Made by a program: the position numbers and the translations under genes. Below are positions 35,072 through 43,556 of a stretch of DNA of 64,000 bases, piece by piece. The notes under the pieces are model-generated. The model did not search any database and had not been told where the DNA came from. It was given only the letters and a program-made list of their open reading frames with translations. Each line of letters begins with the position of its first letter. Within the stretch, counting starts at the first letter, position 1. The stretch is from an uncultured Hyphomicrobiales bacterium (GTDB lineage: Bacteria > Pseudomonadota > Alphaproteobacteria > Rhizobiales > Devosiaceae): contig CAIKKY010000006.1 of the NCBI GenBank assembly GCA_903828145.1, positions 62,001-126,000 on the forward strand. The letters are read 5' to 3'.

Positions 35072-36328
35072 ATGAAAATACTCATTCTCGGTTCGGGCGT
35101 CATTGGCACTACTACCGCCTGGTATCTCGCCAAGGCCGGACACAAGGTCACCGTCATCGATCGTCAGGCCGGTCCGGCGCTCGAAACCAGTTTTGGCAAT
35201 GCCGGTGAAATTTCACCGGGCTATTCATCGCCCTGGGCCGGGCCGGGCGTGCCGGAAAAGGCCGTGAAATGGGTGCTGATGCGCCACGGCCCGCTGCGCA
35301 TTGTGCCGCAGGTTGATCCGGCCATGTGGCGCTGGTGCCTCTCTATGCTCGCCAATTGCAATGCTGATGCCTATGCCCGCAACAAGCGGCGCATGGTTCG
35401 GCTGGCCGAATATTCGCGCGACCAGATGATTGCACTGCGCCGCAGCACCGGCGTTGCTTATGCCGGCCGCCAGCAGGGCACGCTGCAGCTGTTTCGCACG
35501 CAGAAGCAGCTTGATGGGTCGGCGGCCGATATCAAGGTGCTCGATGAGCTGGGTGTATCCTATGAGCTGCTGGATCGGGCCGGATGCATCACGGCCGAGC
35601 CGGGTCTCGCCCATGCTGCCACGCCGCTGGTCGGCGGACTGCGGCTGCCCAATGATGAAACGGGCGATTGCCACCTGTTCACGACCCGCCTCGCCGCGCT
35701 TGCAGCGGCAGAAGGGGTGACCTTCCGCTTTGGCGTGACCATCGACCGGCTTGAGGTTGCGGACCACCGCGTGACCGGGGTGATGACCAATGAGGGCCTG
35801 ATCGAGGCCGATCGCTATGTTGTGGCGCTCGGCAGCTATTCACCCCTGCTGCTGAAGCCCATCGGCATCGACCTGCCGGTCTATCCGATCAAAGGCTATT
35901 CCATCACGGTGCCGGTGGTGAACGATGACCGCGCGCCGGTATCGACCGTGCTCGATGAAACCTACAAGGTCGCGACGACGCGCCTTGCTGACCGCATCCG
36001 CGTCGGCGGAACTGCTGAAATTGCCGGTTACAGCACGTCTTTGCCCAAGGCACGCAAGGCACCGCTCGTCAAATCGCTGACCGAGCTGTTTCCCGGGGCG
36101 GGCGATCTGTCGGCGGCCACCTTCTGGTCAGGGCTGCGGCCCATGACCCCGGATGGCACCCCCGTCATCGGGCAGGCCGGCCCCTCGAACCTTTATCTCA
36201 ACACCGGTCACGGCACATTGGGGTGGACCATGGCCGCCGGGTCGGGGCGCGTCCTTGCCGATTTGTTGTCCGGTCGACCGGCCGAGATCGAAACCTCGGA
36301 CCTGGCCCTGTCGCGATACGCCCTCTGA
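35072..36328 (+). CDS. dadA: D-amino acid dehydrogenase small subunit
   Basis: A 418-residue FAD-dependent oxidoreductase of the DAO family. The nucleotide motif [19 protein letters not shown] opens the protein; [22 protein letters not shown] near residue 48 and the C-terminal [16 protein letters not shown] and [17 protein letters not shown] (FAD contact) match DadA. It oxidises D-alanine and other D-amino acids and passes electrons to the membrane quinone pool. ATG 35072 is selected from two in-frame candidates. Its last 121 bases overlap the 3' end of the opposite glycosyltransferase gene. Confidence 0.92.
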   Translation: MKILILGSGVIGTTTAWYLAKAGHKVTVIDRQAGPALETSFGNAGEISPGYSSPWAGPGVPEKAVKWVLMRHGPLRIVPQVDPAMWRWCLSMLANCNADAYARNKRRMVRLAEYSRDQMIALRRSTGVAYAGRQQGTLQLFRTQKQLDGSAADIKVLDELGVSYELLDRAGCITAEPGLAHAATPLVGGLRLPNDETGDCHLFTTRLAALAAAEGVTFRFGVTIDRLEVADHRVTGVMTNEGLIEADRYVVALGSYSPLLLKPIGIDLPVYPIKGYSITVPVVNDDRAPVSTVLDETYKVATTRLADRIRVGGTAEIAGYSTSLPKARKAPLVKSLTELFPGAGDLSAATFWSGLRPMTPDGTPVIGQAGPSNLYLNTGHGTLGWTMAAGSGRVLADLLSGRPAEIETSDLALSRYAL

Positions 36329-38148
36329 GGCTGGCTGCGGACCTGCCGCACCACGTGGGTTTCCCCATGGCTGGTTTTCGCCCAGTAATTGGGGCGGAGC
36401 ATCAATTCGGTTGCGCCGCGCAGCGTGGCCGCCGCGTGCAGGACCCAATAGCCGATCAGCCAGCTCTGCGCCAAAATCAGATCGCCGCGACCGGACCGGG
36501 TGAGGCCTCTGAGCGTCAGTGCAGCGGCGGTGCCATAGCCGAAAAAGGCGGCGAGGGTCAAAAAGGCGAAGGACGGCGTTTCGAGTCCACTGCCAAACAC
36601 CGCGCCCACCGCAATGGTGGCGATGAAGGCGCTGTGAATGCTGGAGGCAAACAGAATGCCGAACGCATTGAGCCAGAAGAACCCGAAGCGAACCGGGCCG
36701 AGATCGCGATAGAGCGCCGGCAGGTCGCGGCCATGGGCAAGGCAGGTCTGCATCCAGCCCTTGCTCCAGCGCGCCCGCTGACGCATCCATTCCATGGGGC
36801 GCAGCGGCGCTTCCTCGCGCGTGGCGCTGTGCAGCATGCCAATGTGCAGGCCCTTGCGCGCCAGCTTCAGCCCCATATCGGCGTCTTCGGTGACATTGTT
36901 TGAATCCCAGCCCCCCACGGCGCGCAGCACAGCGGTGCGGAAATGGTTTGAGGTGCCGCCAAGCGCCAGCGGCATGCCGGTTTTGACGAGATAGGGCAGC
37001 ATAACGCCGAAATGGCCGGCATACTCAGCCGCAAACAGTCGCGTCAGCAGGGTTTCGTCGGCGTTCTCGGGCACAAGCTCGGCCTGGAGCACTGACAGCG
37101 CCGATTCCGCGCGGAAGCGGGCGACCGCCAGCCGCAATTGCTGCGGATCGGGCACGTCTTCCGCGTCAAACACCACCACAAATTCGCCGCGCACCAGCGG
37201 CAGGGCGAAATTCATCGCCTTGGGCTTGGTCATGGGGCGGGCATCGGGCACGACCACCAGTTCAAACCGCGGATCGGCGAGTTCGCCCCGCACTGCGGCG
37301 ATGGTGTCGGGCGAACTCGCTTCCACCACGAATTTGATGTCGAGTTTTTCCGGCGGATAGTCGAGCGCCCGCATAGCGGCGGCCAGTTGCGGCACCATGT
37401 TCGCCTCGCGATGCAGCGGCAGAAGCACGGTGTAGACCGGCAAGGCGCCATCGTCGATCCGGTCCGGCCGGGGCACCGGCTCAGCCGCTGACAATGTGGC
37501 GAAAAATTTGGGCAGGGTGCTGACCACCAGCAGGATGCCGAGGAGGTTCTGAAGCAGCGCCGAACTCGAGAGGCTGGCGAAAATCACAAAACCAATGGTG
37601 CCGATCAGGGCGGCAAACATGCCAAGGCGGGGAGCGAGGCCCATGGCCCTGGCCGTGGTCGCCTTGCCCCACACCGCGCCATTGCGGTCGCGGGCCGCAC
37701 CGAGCAGCGCCCCGTTCTCCGCCTCGGTCAGCGCCCCGCGCACGGCGCGGGCCGAGGTGATGCAGAAAAAGCGCGGAAAGTCGGGCTGCCGCGAAACGAT
37801 GTCGCGCAAGCGGATAACTTCGGCAAAGCTGGGGGCAGCAAACACCATTTCACGCCCCATGACGCGGGTCTTCAGCGCCCTGAGCGTCGCCAGCGCCTCG
37901 AGCTTGGGGAGCCAAACCGTGTTTTCGGCCAGATGCGGCGGCTGCTCGGCAAAGCTGAGGCCCGCCCAGCGCGCCGCCCGCTCCAGAACCAGCGTTTCAC
38001 CAAGACCCAGCCGCCGCGCGCAATAATCGAGCATGTCGACATTAAGTGCGGCGGCTGCGCCAAGGTGAATATCAATTTCGGAGTCGGATTTTCCACCGCG
38101 CCCCAGTATGGCGCGGACAAGATCTCGCTCGGAATAAATATCTGACAT
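36208..38148 (-). CDS. Cellulose-synthase-like family 2 glycosyltransferase
   Basis: A 646-residue membrane glycosyltransferase. A roughly 150-residue N-terminal part resembles the type II secretion E N-terminal domain ([18 protein letters not shown]). Then come two helices, the GT2 core ([49 protein letters not shown]) and C-terminal helices. D,D,D and Q-x-x-R-W mark a processive enzyme for an extracellular polysaccharide. ATG 38148 (MSDIY). The final roughly 40 residues are Arg/Pro-rich, uncharacteristic, and come from DNA that also encodes the end of dadA. Confidence 0.85.
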   Translation of the reverse strand: MSDIYSERDLVRAILGRGGKSDSEIDIHLGAAAALNVDMLDYCARRLGLGETLVLERAARWAGLSFAEQPPHLAENTVWLPKLEALATLRALKTRVMGREMVFAAPSFAEVIRLRDIVSRQPDFPRFFCITSARAVRGALTEAENGALLGAARDRNGAVWGKATTARAMGLAPRLGMFAALIGTIGFVIFASLSSSALLQNLLGILLVVSTLPKFFATLSAAEPVPRPDRIDDGALPVYTVLLPLHREANMVPQLAAAMRALDYPPEKLDIKFVVEASSPDTIAAVRGELADPRFELVVVPDARPMTKPKAMNFALPLVRGEFVVVFDAEDVPDPQQLRLAVARFRAESALSVLQAELVPENADETLLTRLFAAEYAGHFGVMLPYLVKTGMPLALGGTSNHFRTAVLRAVGGWDSNNVTEDADMGLKLARKGLHIGMLHSATREEAPLRPMEWMRQRARWSKGWMQTCLAHGRDLPALYRDLGPVRFGFFWLNAFGILFASSIHSAFIATIAVGAVFGSGLETPSFAFLTLAAFFGYGTAAALTLRGLTRSGRGDLILAQSWLIGYWVLHAAATLRGATELMLRPNYWAKTSHGETHVVRQVRSQPQRAYRDRARSEVSISAGRPDNKSARTRPDPAAMVHPNVP

Positions 38149-38281
38149 AGTGTTGTTCAGCAAATGTTACCCAACATGCCGCAGAAACTGGGTGTTATTT
38201 AACCTCCCGTCAACCCTTTAAAAAGGCTCGCTTTTTATTGTATTTTATGTAAAATCAATCTGTTGCTCGCGGGGGGTGCCC
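38149..38281. promoter_or_regulatory. AT-rich divergent promoter region with CtrA-like site
   Basis: Unusually AT-rich for this genome (TTTTTATTGTATTTTATGTAAAAT around 38230-38253). TTAA-CCTCCCG-TCAA at 38199-38213 is one base off a TTAA-N7-TTAA CtrA box and lies about 51 bases upstream of the glycosyltransferase start. Promoters for both flanking genes are expected here. Confidence 0.4.
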
Positions 38282-39094
38282 ATGCGCCGTGTTTGGCCGT
38301 TACTGCTGATCTGGCTGGCGCTGACCGGGCCGGTCCTCGCCCAGGTCGTGCCGAACCACCTCGACCCGAACCTGCGCGAAGTGATCCCCAACCTCACCGC
38401 CGTGCCCTCGATCCGCTTTCTCACCACGGCGGATTACCCGCCGTTCAATTTCCGCGACAAATCCGGCGAGTTGGTGGGGTTCAATATCGATCTCGCGCGG
38501 GCGCTCTGCGCCGATCTCGCCATCAGCTGCACCGTGCAGGCCTGGCCCTGGGATCAGGCCGAACGCGCCCTTGAAGACAACCAGGGCGACGCGCTGATCG
38601 CCGGGCTGGCGATGTCGGCCGACACGGGCGCGCGCTTTGATTTTTCAACGCTGTATCTCGAATTTCCCGGGCGCTTCATTACCGCCGTTGCCGGCGGGGC
38701 ACCGTTCGATCCGGCCAGTCTTGAAGGCAAGCGCGTTGGCGTACGCCGAGGCTCCGCGCATGAGGCCTTCGTGTCGCGCTACCTGCCCCGTGCCGATCTC
38801 AAACCCTACGCCGATGAGATTGAAGCGCTTGATGCACTTGGGCGCGGCGAACTCGACGCCGTGTTTGCCGATGGGCTGCGCGCCAGCTTCTGGCTCAACA
38901 CGCATGTGGGCTGCTGCGAGTTCCGGGGCGAGGCGTTTTTCCGCCCCGACCTGTTTGGCGAAGGCCTCGCTATCGCGGTGCCCGCCGGGCACGATCAGGT
39001 CCGGCAGGTCATTGATTATGGGCTCGCGCGCATCAAACGCTCGGGCGTTTATGATGAGCTGTATCTGCGCTGGTTTCCCGTGAGCTTTTATTAG
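38282..39094 (+). CDS. Family 3 amino-acid-type substrate-binding protein, orphan
   Basis: A 270-residue periplasmic binding protein (SBP_bac_3). Signal peptide residues 1-20 end in LAQ. FLTTADYPPFNFRDKSGELVGFNIDLARAL near 45 and KRVGVRRGSAHEAFV near 148 are characteristic. No permease or ATPase adjoins it, so it serves a distant transporter or signals to a receptor. ATG 38282 follows GGGGGG; a GTG two codons earlier is an alternative. Stop codon overlaps that of the convergent TerB-like gene. Confidence 0.82.
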   Translation: MRRVWPLLLIWLALTGPVLAQVVPNHLDPNLREVIPNLTAVPSIRFLTTADYPPFNFRDKSGELVGFNIDLARALCADLAISCTVQAWPWDQAERALEDNQGDALIAGLAMSADTGARFDFSTLYLEFPGRFITAVAGGAPFDPASLEGKRVGVRRGSAHEAFVSRYLPRADLKPYADEIEALDALGRGELDAVFADGLRASFWLNTHVGCCEFRGEAFFRPDLFGEGLAIAVPAGHDQVRQVIDYGLARIKRSGVYDELYLRWFPVSFY

Positions 39095-39495
39095 GCGCGG
39101 CGCATGCGGGCGCGGGCCGAAGCCTCGATCGCCGCCGTGACCAGGCGTTCGACATCAAGCCGGTCGCGCACCATTTCAAGAAGGCGCAGCTCTTCCTGCG
39201 GCAATTGCACATCGACCACGGCTACTTCGACGGCCAGCGCATAGGCGGTATCGTGCAGTTTCGTCGGCAGATCGGTGATGGCGTGGTCAAGCACCCCGTC
39301 GAGCCCATGCGCATTGGTTTCGTCCACGGCGCGGTTGGCGACGGTTTCGAGGAGGGCCGTATCGAAGCCTTCGAACACCGGCGACCGCGAAATCAGGCTG
39401 CGGATGACGTTGAGTTCCTTGGGCGAAATGCCTTCATCCGAGGAGGCCGTAACCACCATGATATAGATGAGGGCTTCCTGAGCCGAGAGCGCCAT
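39091..39495 (-). CDS. TerB-like protein
   Basis: A 134-residue, mainly helical cytoplasmic protein. SAQEALIYIMVVTASSDEGISPKELNVIRSLI near the start matches the TerB fold with its acidic metal-binding DEG segment; a second acidic motif AVVDVQLPQEELRLLEMV is near residue 98. The family is linked to tellurite and envelope stress, but isolated copies have no proven role. ATG 39495 has AAGGA seven bases upstream. Confidence 0.75.
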   Translation of the reverse strand: MALSAQEALIYIMVVTASSDEGISPKELNVIRSLISRSPVFEGFDTALLETVANRAVDETNAHGLDGVLDHAITDLPTKLHDTAYALAVEVAVVDVQLPQEELRLLEMVRDRLDVERLVTAAIEASARARMRRA

Positions 39496-39641
39496 GACCA
39501 GTCCTTCTGTTGCTATGCGGACTGATCTATGCGGCAGGGCAGCGCTTGTCCAGCGGGGCCGCCCATTGACGGGGCAGGGAGGCTGGTGCATGTGACGACG
39601 CCTGTACAAAAAGCCCTGTCAAACACCGCTTCGAGGCCCCG

Positions 39642-41246
39642 ATGCCCGCGCCCGTTCCCGAACTTGATCCGTCGTTTTTCGCCGCCGCCCAGGACGCCCG
39701 GGCGTGGCCCTTCGAGGAAGCGCGGAAACTGGTGAAGCGGGTTGAAAAGCATGGGCTGAGCGAAGTGCTGTTTGAAACCGGCTATGGCCCCTCGGGTCTG
39801 CCGCATATCGGCACCTTTGGCGAGGTGGCCCGCACCACTATGGTGCGCACCGCCTTCCGGCTGTTGACGCGCGACGCCATCCCCACGCGACTGCTCTGCT
39901 TTTCCGACGATATGGACGGCATGCGCAAAATTCCGGAAAACGTGCCGGACCGCGCCTTCATGGAGCCCCACATCCAGAAGCCGCTGACGGCCGTGCCCAA
40001 CCCGTTCGGCGGTGATTTTAAGAGCTTCGGCCACCACAACAACGCCATGCTGCGGCGCTTTCTTGATACCTTCGGGTTCAACTATGATTTCGCGAGCGCG
40101 ACCGAGTATTACCGCGAGGGCCGGTTCGATCCGGTGCTGCTCCGCGCCGCCGAGCGCTATGACCAGATCATGGCCGTCATGCTGCCGACGCTGGGGCCCG
40201 AGCGTCAGGCAACCTATTCGCCCTTCCTGCCGATTTCGCCCAAGACCGGCCGGGTGCTCTATGTGCCGATGAAGCACGTCGACCCCAAGGCGGGGACGGT
40301 GACCTTCGACGATGAAGACGGCACCGAGACCACCCTGCCTGTCACCGGCGGCCACGTGAAGCTGCAATGGAAGCCCGATTTTGGCATGCGCTGGGCGGCG
40401 CTGGGCGTCGATTTCGAGATGTTCGGCAAGGACCACCAGACCAATGCCGGCGTCTATGACAGCATCTGCCGCATTCTCGGCGGCACGGCGCCCGAGCACT
40501 ATGTCTACGAGCTGTTCCTCGACGATCAGGGCCAGAAGATTTCAAAGTCGAAGGGCAATGGCCTGACGATTGATGAGTGGCTGACCTATGCCAGCGAGGA
40601 AAGCCTCGCGCTCTACATGTTCCAGAAGCCGCGTGTGGCCAAGCGGCTCTATTTCGATGTCATCCCGCGCGCCGTCGATGAATATTACCAGTTCGTCGCC
40701 GCCTATCATGAGCAGGATACGGCCGCCCGGCTTGAGAATCCGGCCTTCCACATTCATTCGGGCGCGGTACCGACGCTCGATATGGCGATCACCTTCTCGC
40801 TGCTGCTCAACCTTGTTTCGGCAGCCAATGCGCATGATACGCCGGTGCTCTGGGGCTTCATTTCGCGCTATGTGCCGGGGGCGACCCCCAAAACCCACCC
40901 CGAACTCGACCGGCTGGCCGGCTATGCCGTGCGCTACTTCAATGATCGGGTGGCGCCGACCAAGACCTTCCGGGCCCCCGACGAGCGCGAGCACCGGGCC
41001 CTGGCGGCCCTTGCTGAAGGGCTCAGGACGACCGGGGCGACCAGCGCCGAGGACTTGCAGAACCTGTGCTACGATGTGGGCAAGGCCGAGGGCTTCGAGC
41101 CGCTGCGCGACTGGTTTTCCGCCATCTATCAGGTGCTGCTTGGCGCCGATCAGGGCCCGCGCTTTGGCTCGTTCATCGCGCTTTTCGGCATTGAAGAAAC
41201 CCGGCAGCTCATTGCTGATGCGCTGGCGGGCAAGTTCCTGCGCTGA
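39642..41246 (+). CDS. lysS: Lysyl-tRNA synthetase, class I
   Basis: A 534-residue class I LysRS (archaeal-type, also called LysK), found in many alphaproteobacteria instead of the class II enzyme. HIGT near residue 52 and KISKSKGNG near 303 are the class I signature motifs; [16 protein letters not shown] near 87 is specific to this enzyme. ATG 39642 is preceded by a weak GAGG. Its stop directly abuts that of the opposite repressor gene. Confidence 0.94.
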   Translation: MPAPVPELDPSFFAAAQDARAWPFEEARKLVKRVEKHGLSEVLFETGYGPSGLPHIGTFGEVARTTMVRTAFRLLTRDAIPTRLLCFSDDMDGMRKIPENVPDRAFMEPHIQKPLTAVPNPFGGDFKSFGHHNNAMLRRFLDTFGFNYDFASATEYYREGRFDPVLLRAAERYDQIMAVMLPTLGPERQATYSPFLPISPKTGRVLYVPMKHVDPKAGTVTFDDEDGTETTLPVTGGHVKLQWKPDFGMRWAALGVDFEMFGKDHQTNAGVYDSICRILGGTAPEHYVYELFLDDQGQKISKSKGNGLTIDEWLTYASEESLALYMFQKPRVAKRLYFDVIPRAVDEYYQFVAAYHEQDTAARLENPAFHIHSGAVPTLDMAITFSLLLNLVSAANAHDTPVLWGFISRYVPGATPKTHPELDRLAGYAVRYFNDRVAPTKTFRAPDEREHRALAALAEGLRTTGATSAEDLQNLCYDVGKAEGFEPLRDWFSAIYQVLLGADQGPRFGSFIALFGIEETRQLIADALAGKFLR

Positions 41247-41882
41247 TTACTGGCTGACGGCCACAATCCGGCCGATCCCTTCGACCTCCGCCATGTCGAT
41301 GAGGCGTGGTGGATGCTCGGGGTTGAGCGAATGCAGTTCAACCGTGCGGGCGGTCTGGCGATACAGCACCTTGATCAGCACTTCGCCCTCGCGCGTGCGC
41401 ACCACCACCCGGTCGCCGCGCCTGACCTGCGCGGTGGGCGATACCACCACGATATCCCCATCGCGATAGACCGGCAGCATGCTGTCGCCGCTGACCTCGA
41501 GCGCATAATGGCCATCGCCAGACACCCAGGGCACAGGCACCTCATCCCAGCCCTGACCCGCCGGAAACCCGGCGCTGTCAAAAAACCCGCCTGACCCGGC
41601 CTGCGCGAGACCGAGGAGGGGCACCGAGGGGCTGGGCGGTGGCGGGGTAAAATAGAGCCCGCCCCCCAACAGGAAATTGTCGAAACTCTCGCTCGTTGCT
41701 TCGAGGATTTTCGCGATACTCTCGGTCGTTGGCCAGCGTTCGCGCCCGGTCTTGCTCACGCGCTTTGATTTATTGAAGGTTGTCGGGTCGAGCCCGGACA
41801 GTTGCGCCAGCCCGGAGGCCGAGAGTCCGTGACGGTCGGCCAGTGCATCAATGGCGTTCCAGACATCGCGGTGCGTCAGCAT
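41247..41882 (-). CDS. S24-family HTH repressor (LexA/CI-like)
   Basis: A 211-residue repressor-protease. The N-terminal HTH is around residues 18-50 (LSASGLAQLSGLDPTTFNKSKR). A Pro-rich linker (PPPPSPS) leads to the S24 peptidase domain with catalytic Ser in EVSGDSMLP near 130 and Lys in VLIKVLYR near 167. A Gly-Gly stretch near 95 (QAGSGGFFD) is the probable self-cleavage region, replacing the Ala-Gly of LexA. This form is a widely conserved chromosomal gene in Rhizobiales rather than a phage remnant. A CI-like stress response is possible. Confidence 0.82.
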   Translation of the reverse strand: MLTHRDVWNAIDALADRHGLSASGLAQLSGLDPTTFNKSKRVSKTGRERWPTTESIAKILEATSESFDNFLLGGGLYFTPPPPSPSVPLLGLAQAGSGGFFDSAGFPAGQGWDEVPVPWVSGDGHYALEVSGDSMLPVYRDGDIVVVSPTAQVRRGDRVVVRTREGEVLIKVLYRQTARTVELHSLNPEHPPRLIDMAEVEGIGRIVAVSQ

Positions 41883-41908
41883 GCAGCGGTCTATCCTGAT
41901 AAGAACAT

Positions 41909-41955
41909 CGCGGTTAAAGGAAAGTTGTCCTACCGACTTACCGGTTAACACGCAA
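41909..41955. promoter_or_regulatory. Repeat-rich divergent region before the S24 repressor gene
   Basis: AGGA-AAGTTG-TCCT forms a short inverted repeat around 41918-41931, and TACCG occurs twice eight bases apart (before GGTTAACACG). Such symmetric sites just upstream of an S24 repressor could be its own operator. No consensus is known to me. Confidence 0.25.
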
Positions 41956-42036
41956 CACAAAACGCACTCTATCGAGCGCTTGTCGGCTGCGCGTCAACCT
42001 TCTAGACCATGGGGCAAGCCCGATATGGAGCGTCTG

Positions 42037-42390
42037 ATGGTCCGCCCTTCGTTCATCTACAAGATCGCCACTGCCGATGTGGTTGCCCGGTCGCGCCAGG
42101 AAGGCCGATTTATCGGGATGCCTATCGATATTGCCGATGGATACCTGCATTTTTCGACGGCGGAACAATTGGCCGAAACCCTGCGGCTGCATTTTGCCGG
42201 CCAATCGGGCCTCGTGGTGTTTTCTGTGCCAACCGCAGCCGTGGCCGACCGGCTGAAGCTGGAACCGAGCCGGGGCGGGCAATTATTCCCGCACCTGTAT
42301 GGCGATCTCGCTATGGCGCTCATCGCACGTGAGGCCGTGGTCTCGGTCCCCGCCGATGGTGCAATCGCTTTGCCGGAGTGGGTGCAATGA
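42037..42390 (+). CDS. DUF952 family protein
   Basis: A 117-residue cytoplasmic protein of the DUF952 family: FIYKIATADVVARSRQEGRF, GMPIDIADGYLHFSTAEQ near residue 30 and a central GGQLFPHLYG near 83. The family is often placed next to pyrD and has an ADP-ribosyl-transferase-like fold with no established function. ATG 42037 is six bases from GGAG; ATG 42025 is an alternative. The stop overlaps the pyrD ATG (ATGA), so the two are translationally coupled. Confidence 0.85.
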   Translation: MVRPSFIYKIATADVVARSRQEGRFIGMPIDIADGYLHFSTAEQLAETLRLHFAGQSGLVVFSVPTAAVADRLKLEPSRGGQLFPHLYGDLAMALIAREAVVSVPADGAIALPEWVQ

Positions 42391-43487
42391 GACTAGGCGA
42401 TCTGCTGCGCGCCCCGCTGCTATCAGGTCTGACCCGCGAAGCGCTGCTCCGCATGGACCCTGAAACCGCGCATGGCGCCACGATCTCGGCGCTGAAGCTC
42501 GGGCTCGCGCCGGAAGCTCGCGGCGCGGACCCTAAAGAACTGCGGTTGAGCCTTGCCGGGCTCGATCTCGCCAACCCCGTCGGCATGGCGGCTGGCTTCG
42601 ACAAAAATGCCGAAGTGCCGCGTGTATTGGGACGACTTGGCTTCGGCATGGTCGAGGTGGGCACCATAACGCCGCGCGCGCAGACCGGCAATCCGCGCCC
42701 GCGCCTGTTCCGGCTGCCCGGCGCCGAGGCGGTCATCAACCGCATGGGCTTCAACAACGAGGGGCACGATGCCGCCTTTGAGCGGCTGAAAGGCGCCCGG
42801 GTCAGCGCGGTGCTGGGCGTGAATATCGGGGCCAACAAGGACAGCGACGATTTCGTGGCGGACTATGTGGCCGGCGTTCGCCGCTTTGCCGAGGTAGCTG
42901 ATTACCTCACGATCAACATCTCGTCGCCGAATACGCCGGGCCTGCGCAATCTGCAGGCCGATGAGGCTTTGACCCGGCTGCTCGGCGCGGTCCTCAAGGC
43001 GCGCTCCAAGGCGGGCGTGCGGGTCCCGGTGTTCCTCAAGATTGCGCCCGATCTCGACGAAACGGCCCTCGATGATATCGCCCGGGTCATTGGCGCGACC
43101 GATCTCGATGGCCTGATCGTTTCGAATACCACCATCACGCGCGCGGGCGTCGAAGGCCTGCCGCATGCCGCCGAAACCGGCGGTCTGTCGGGACGGCCGC
43201 TGTTCAACCTGTCAACACGCCGTCTCGCGCAGATGCGCGAGCGGGTCGGGTCACTGCCGATCATCGGGGTGGGTGGCATTCATTCGCCTGAAAGCGCACT
43301 GGCCAAGCTCGAAGCGGGCGCCAACGCCATTCAGCTTTATTCAGCGCTGGTGTTTCAGGGTTTTGAGCTGCTCGATCAGATCAAGGCCGGGCTCGCCTCT
43401 GCGGTGCGGCGCAACGGGCTCAAAACGGTGTCGGAGCTGACCGGGCGCAACACGCGCGCCTGGGCGTCGGGCGAAGCCTCGCTCTAG
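42387..43487 (+). CDS. pyrD: Dihydroorotate dehydrogenase (quinone)
   Basis: A 366-residue class 2 DHODH, the membrane-associated FMN enzyme that oxidises dihydroorotate to orotate with quinone. FDKNAEVPRVLGRLGFGMVEVG near residue 71, NISSPNTPGLRNLQ with the catalytic Ser near 176, VSNTTITR near 247 and GVGGIHSPESALAKLEAGA near 293 are all present, with an N-terminal helical membrane-contact segment. ATG 42387 overlaps the DUF952 stop. Confidence 0.95.
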   Translation: MRLGDLLRAPLLSGLTREALLRMDPETAHGATISALKLGLAPEARGADPKELRLSLAGLDLANPVGMAAGFDKNAEVPRVLGRLGFGMVEVGTITPRAQTGNPRPRLFRLPGAEAVINRMGFNNEGHDAAFERLKGARVSAVLGVNIGANKDSDDFVADYVAGVRRFAEVADYLTINISSPNTPGLRNLQADEALTRLLGAVLKARSKAGVRVPVFLKIAPDLDETALDDIARVIGATDLDGLIVSNTTITRAGVEGLPHAAETGGLSGRPLFNLSTRRLAQMRERVGSLPIIGVGGIHSPESALAKLEAGANAIQLYSALVFQGFELLDQIKAGLASAVRRNGLKTVSELTGRNTRAWASGEASL

Positions 43488-43556
43488 AGGCAATCCAGTG
43501 CTTGCCCGGCCTGATGCACTGAGCCCACAATAGAGGCTTGAGTCTGAGAGACCGCT

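Noticed and set aside
34960-35208. Small open frame before dadA
   Set aside because: Overlaps the dadA start in another frame and its sequence shows no family features.
41247-41882. Prophage remnant because of a CI/LexA-like repressor
   Set aside because: No other phage genes nearby; flanked by lysS and pyrD, and this repressor type is a normal chromosomal gene in Rhizobiales.
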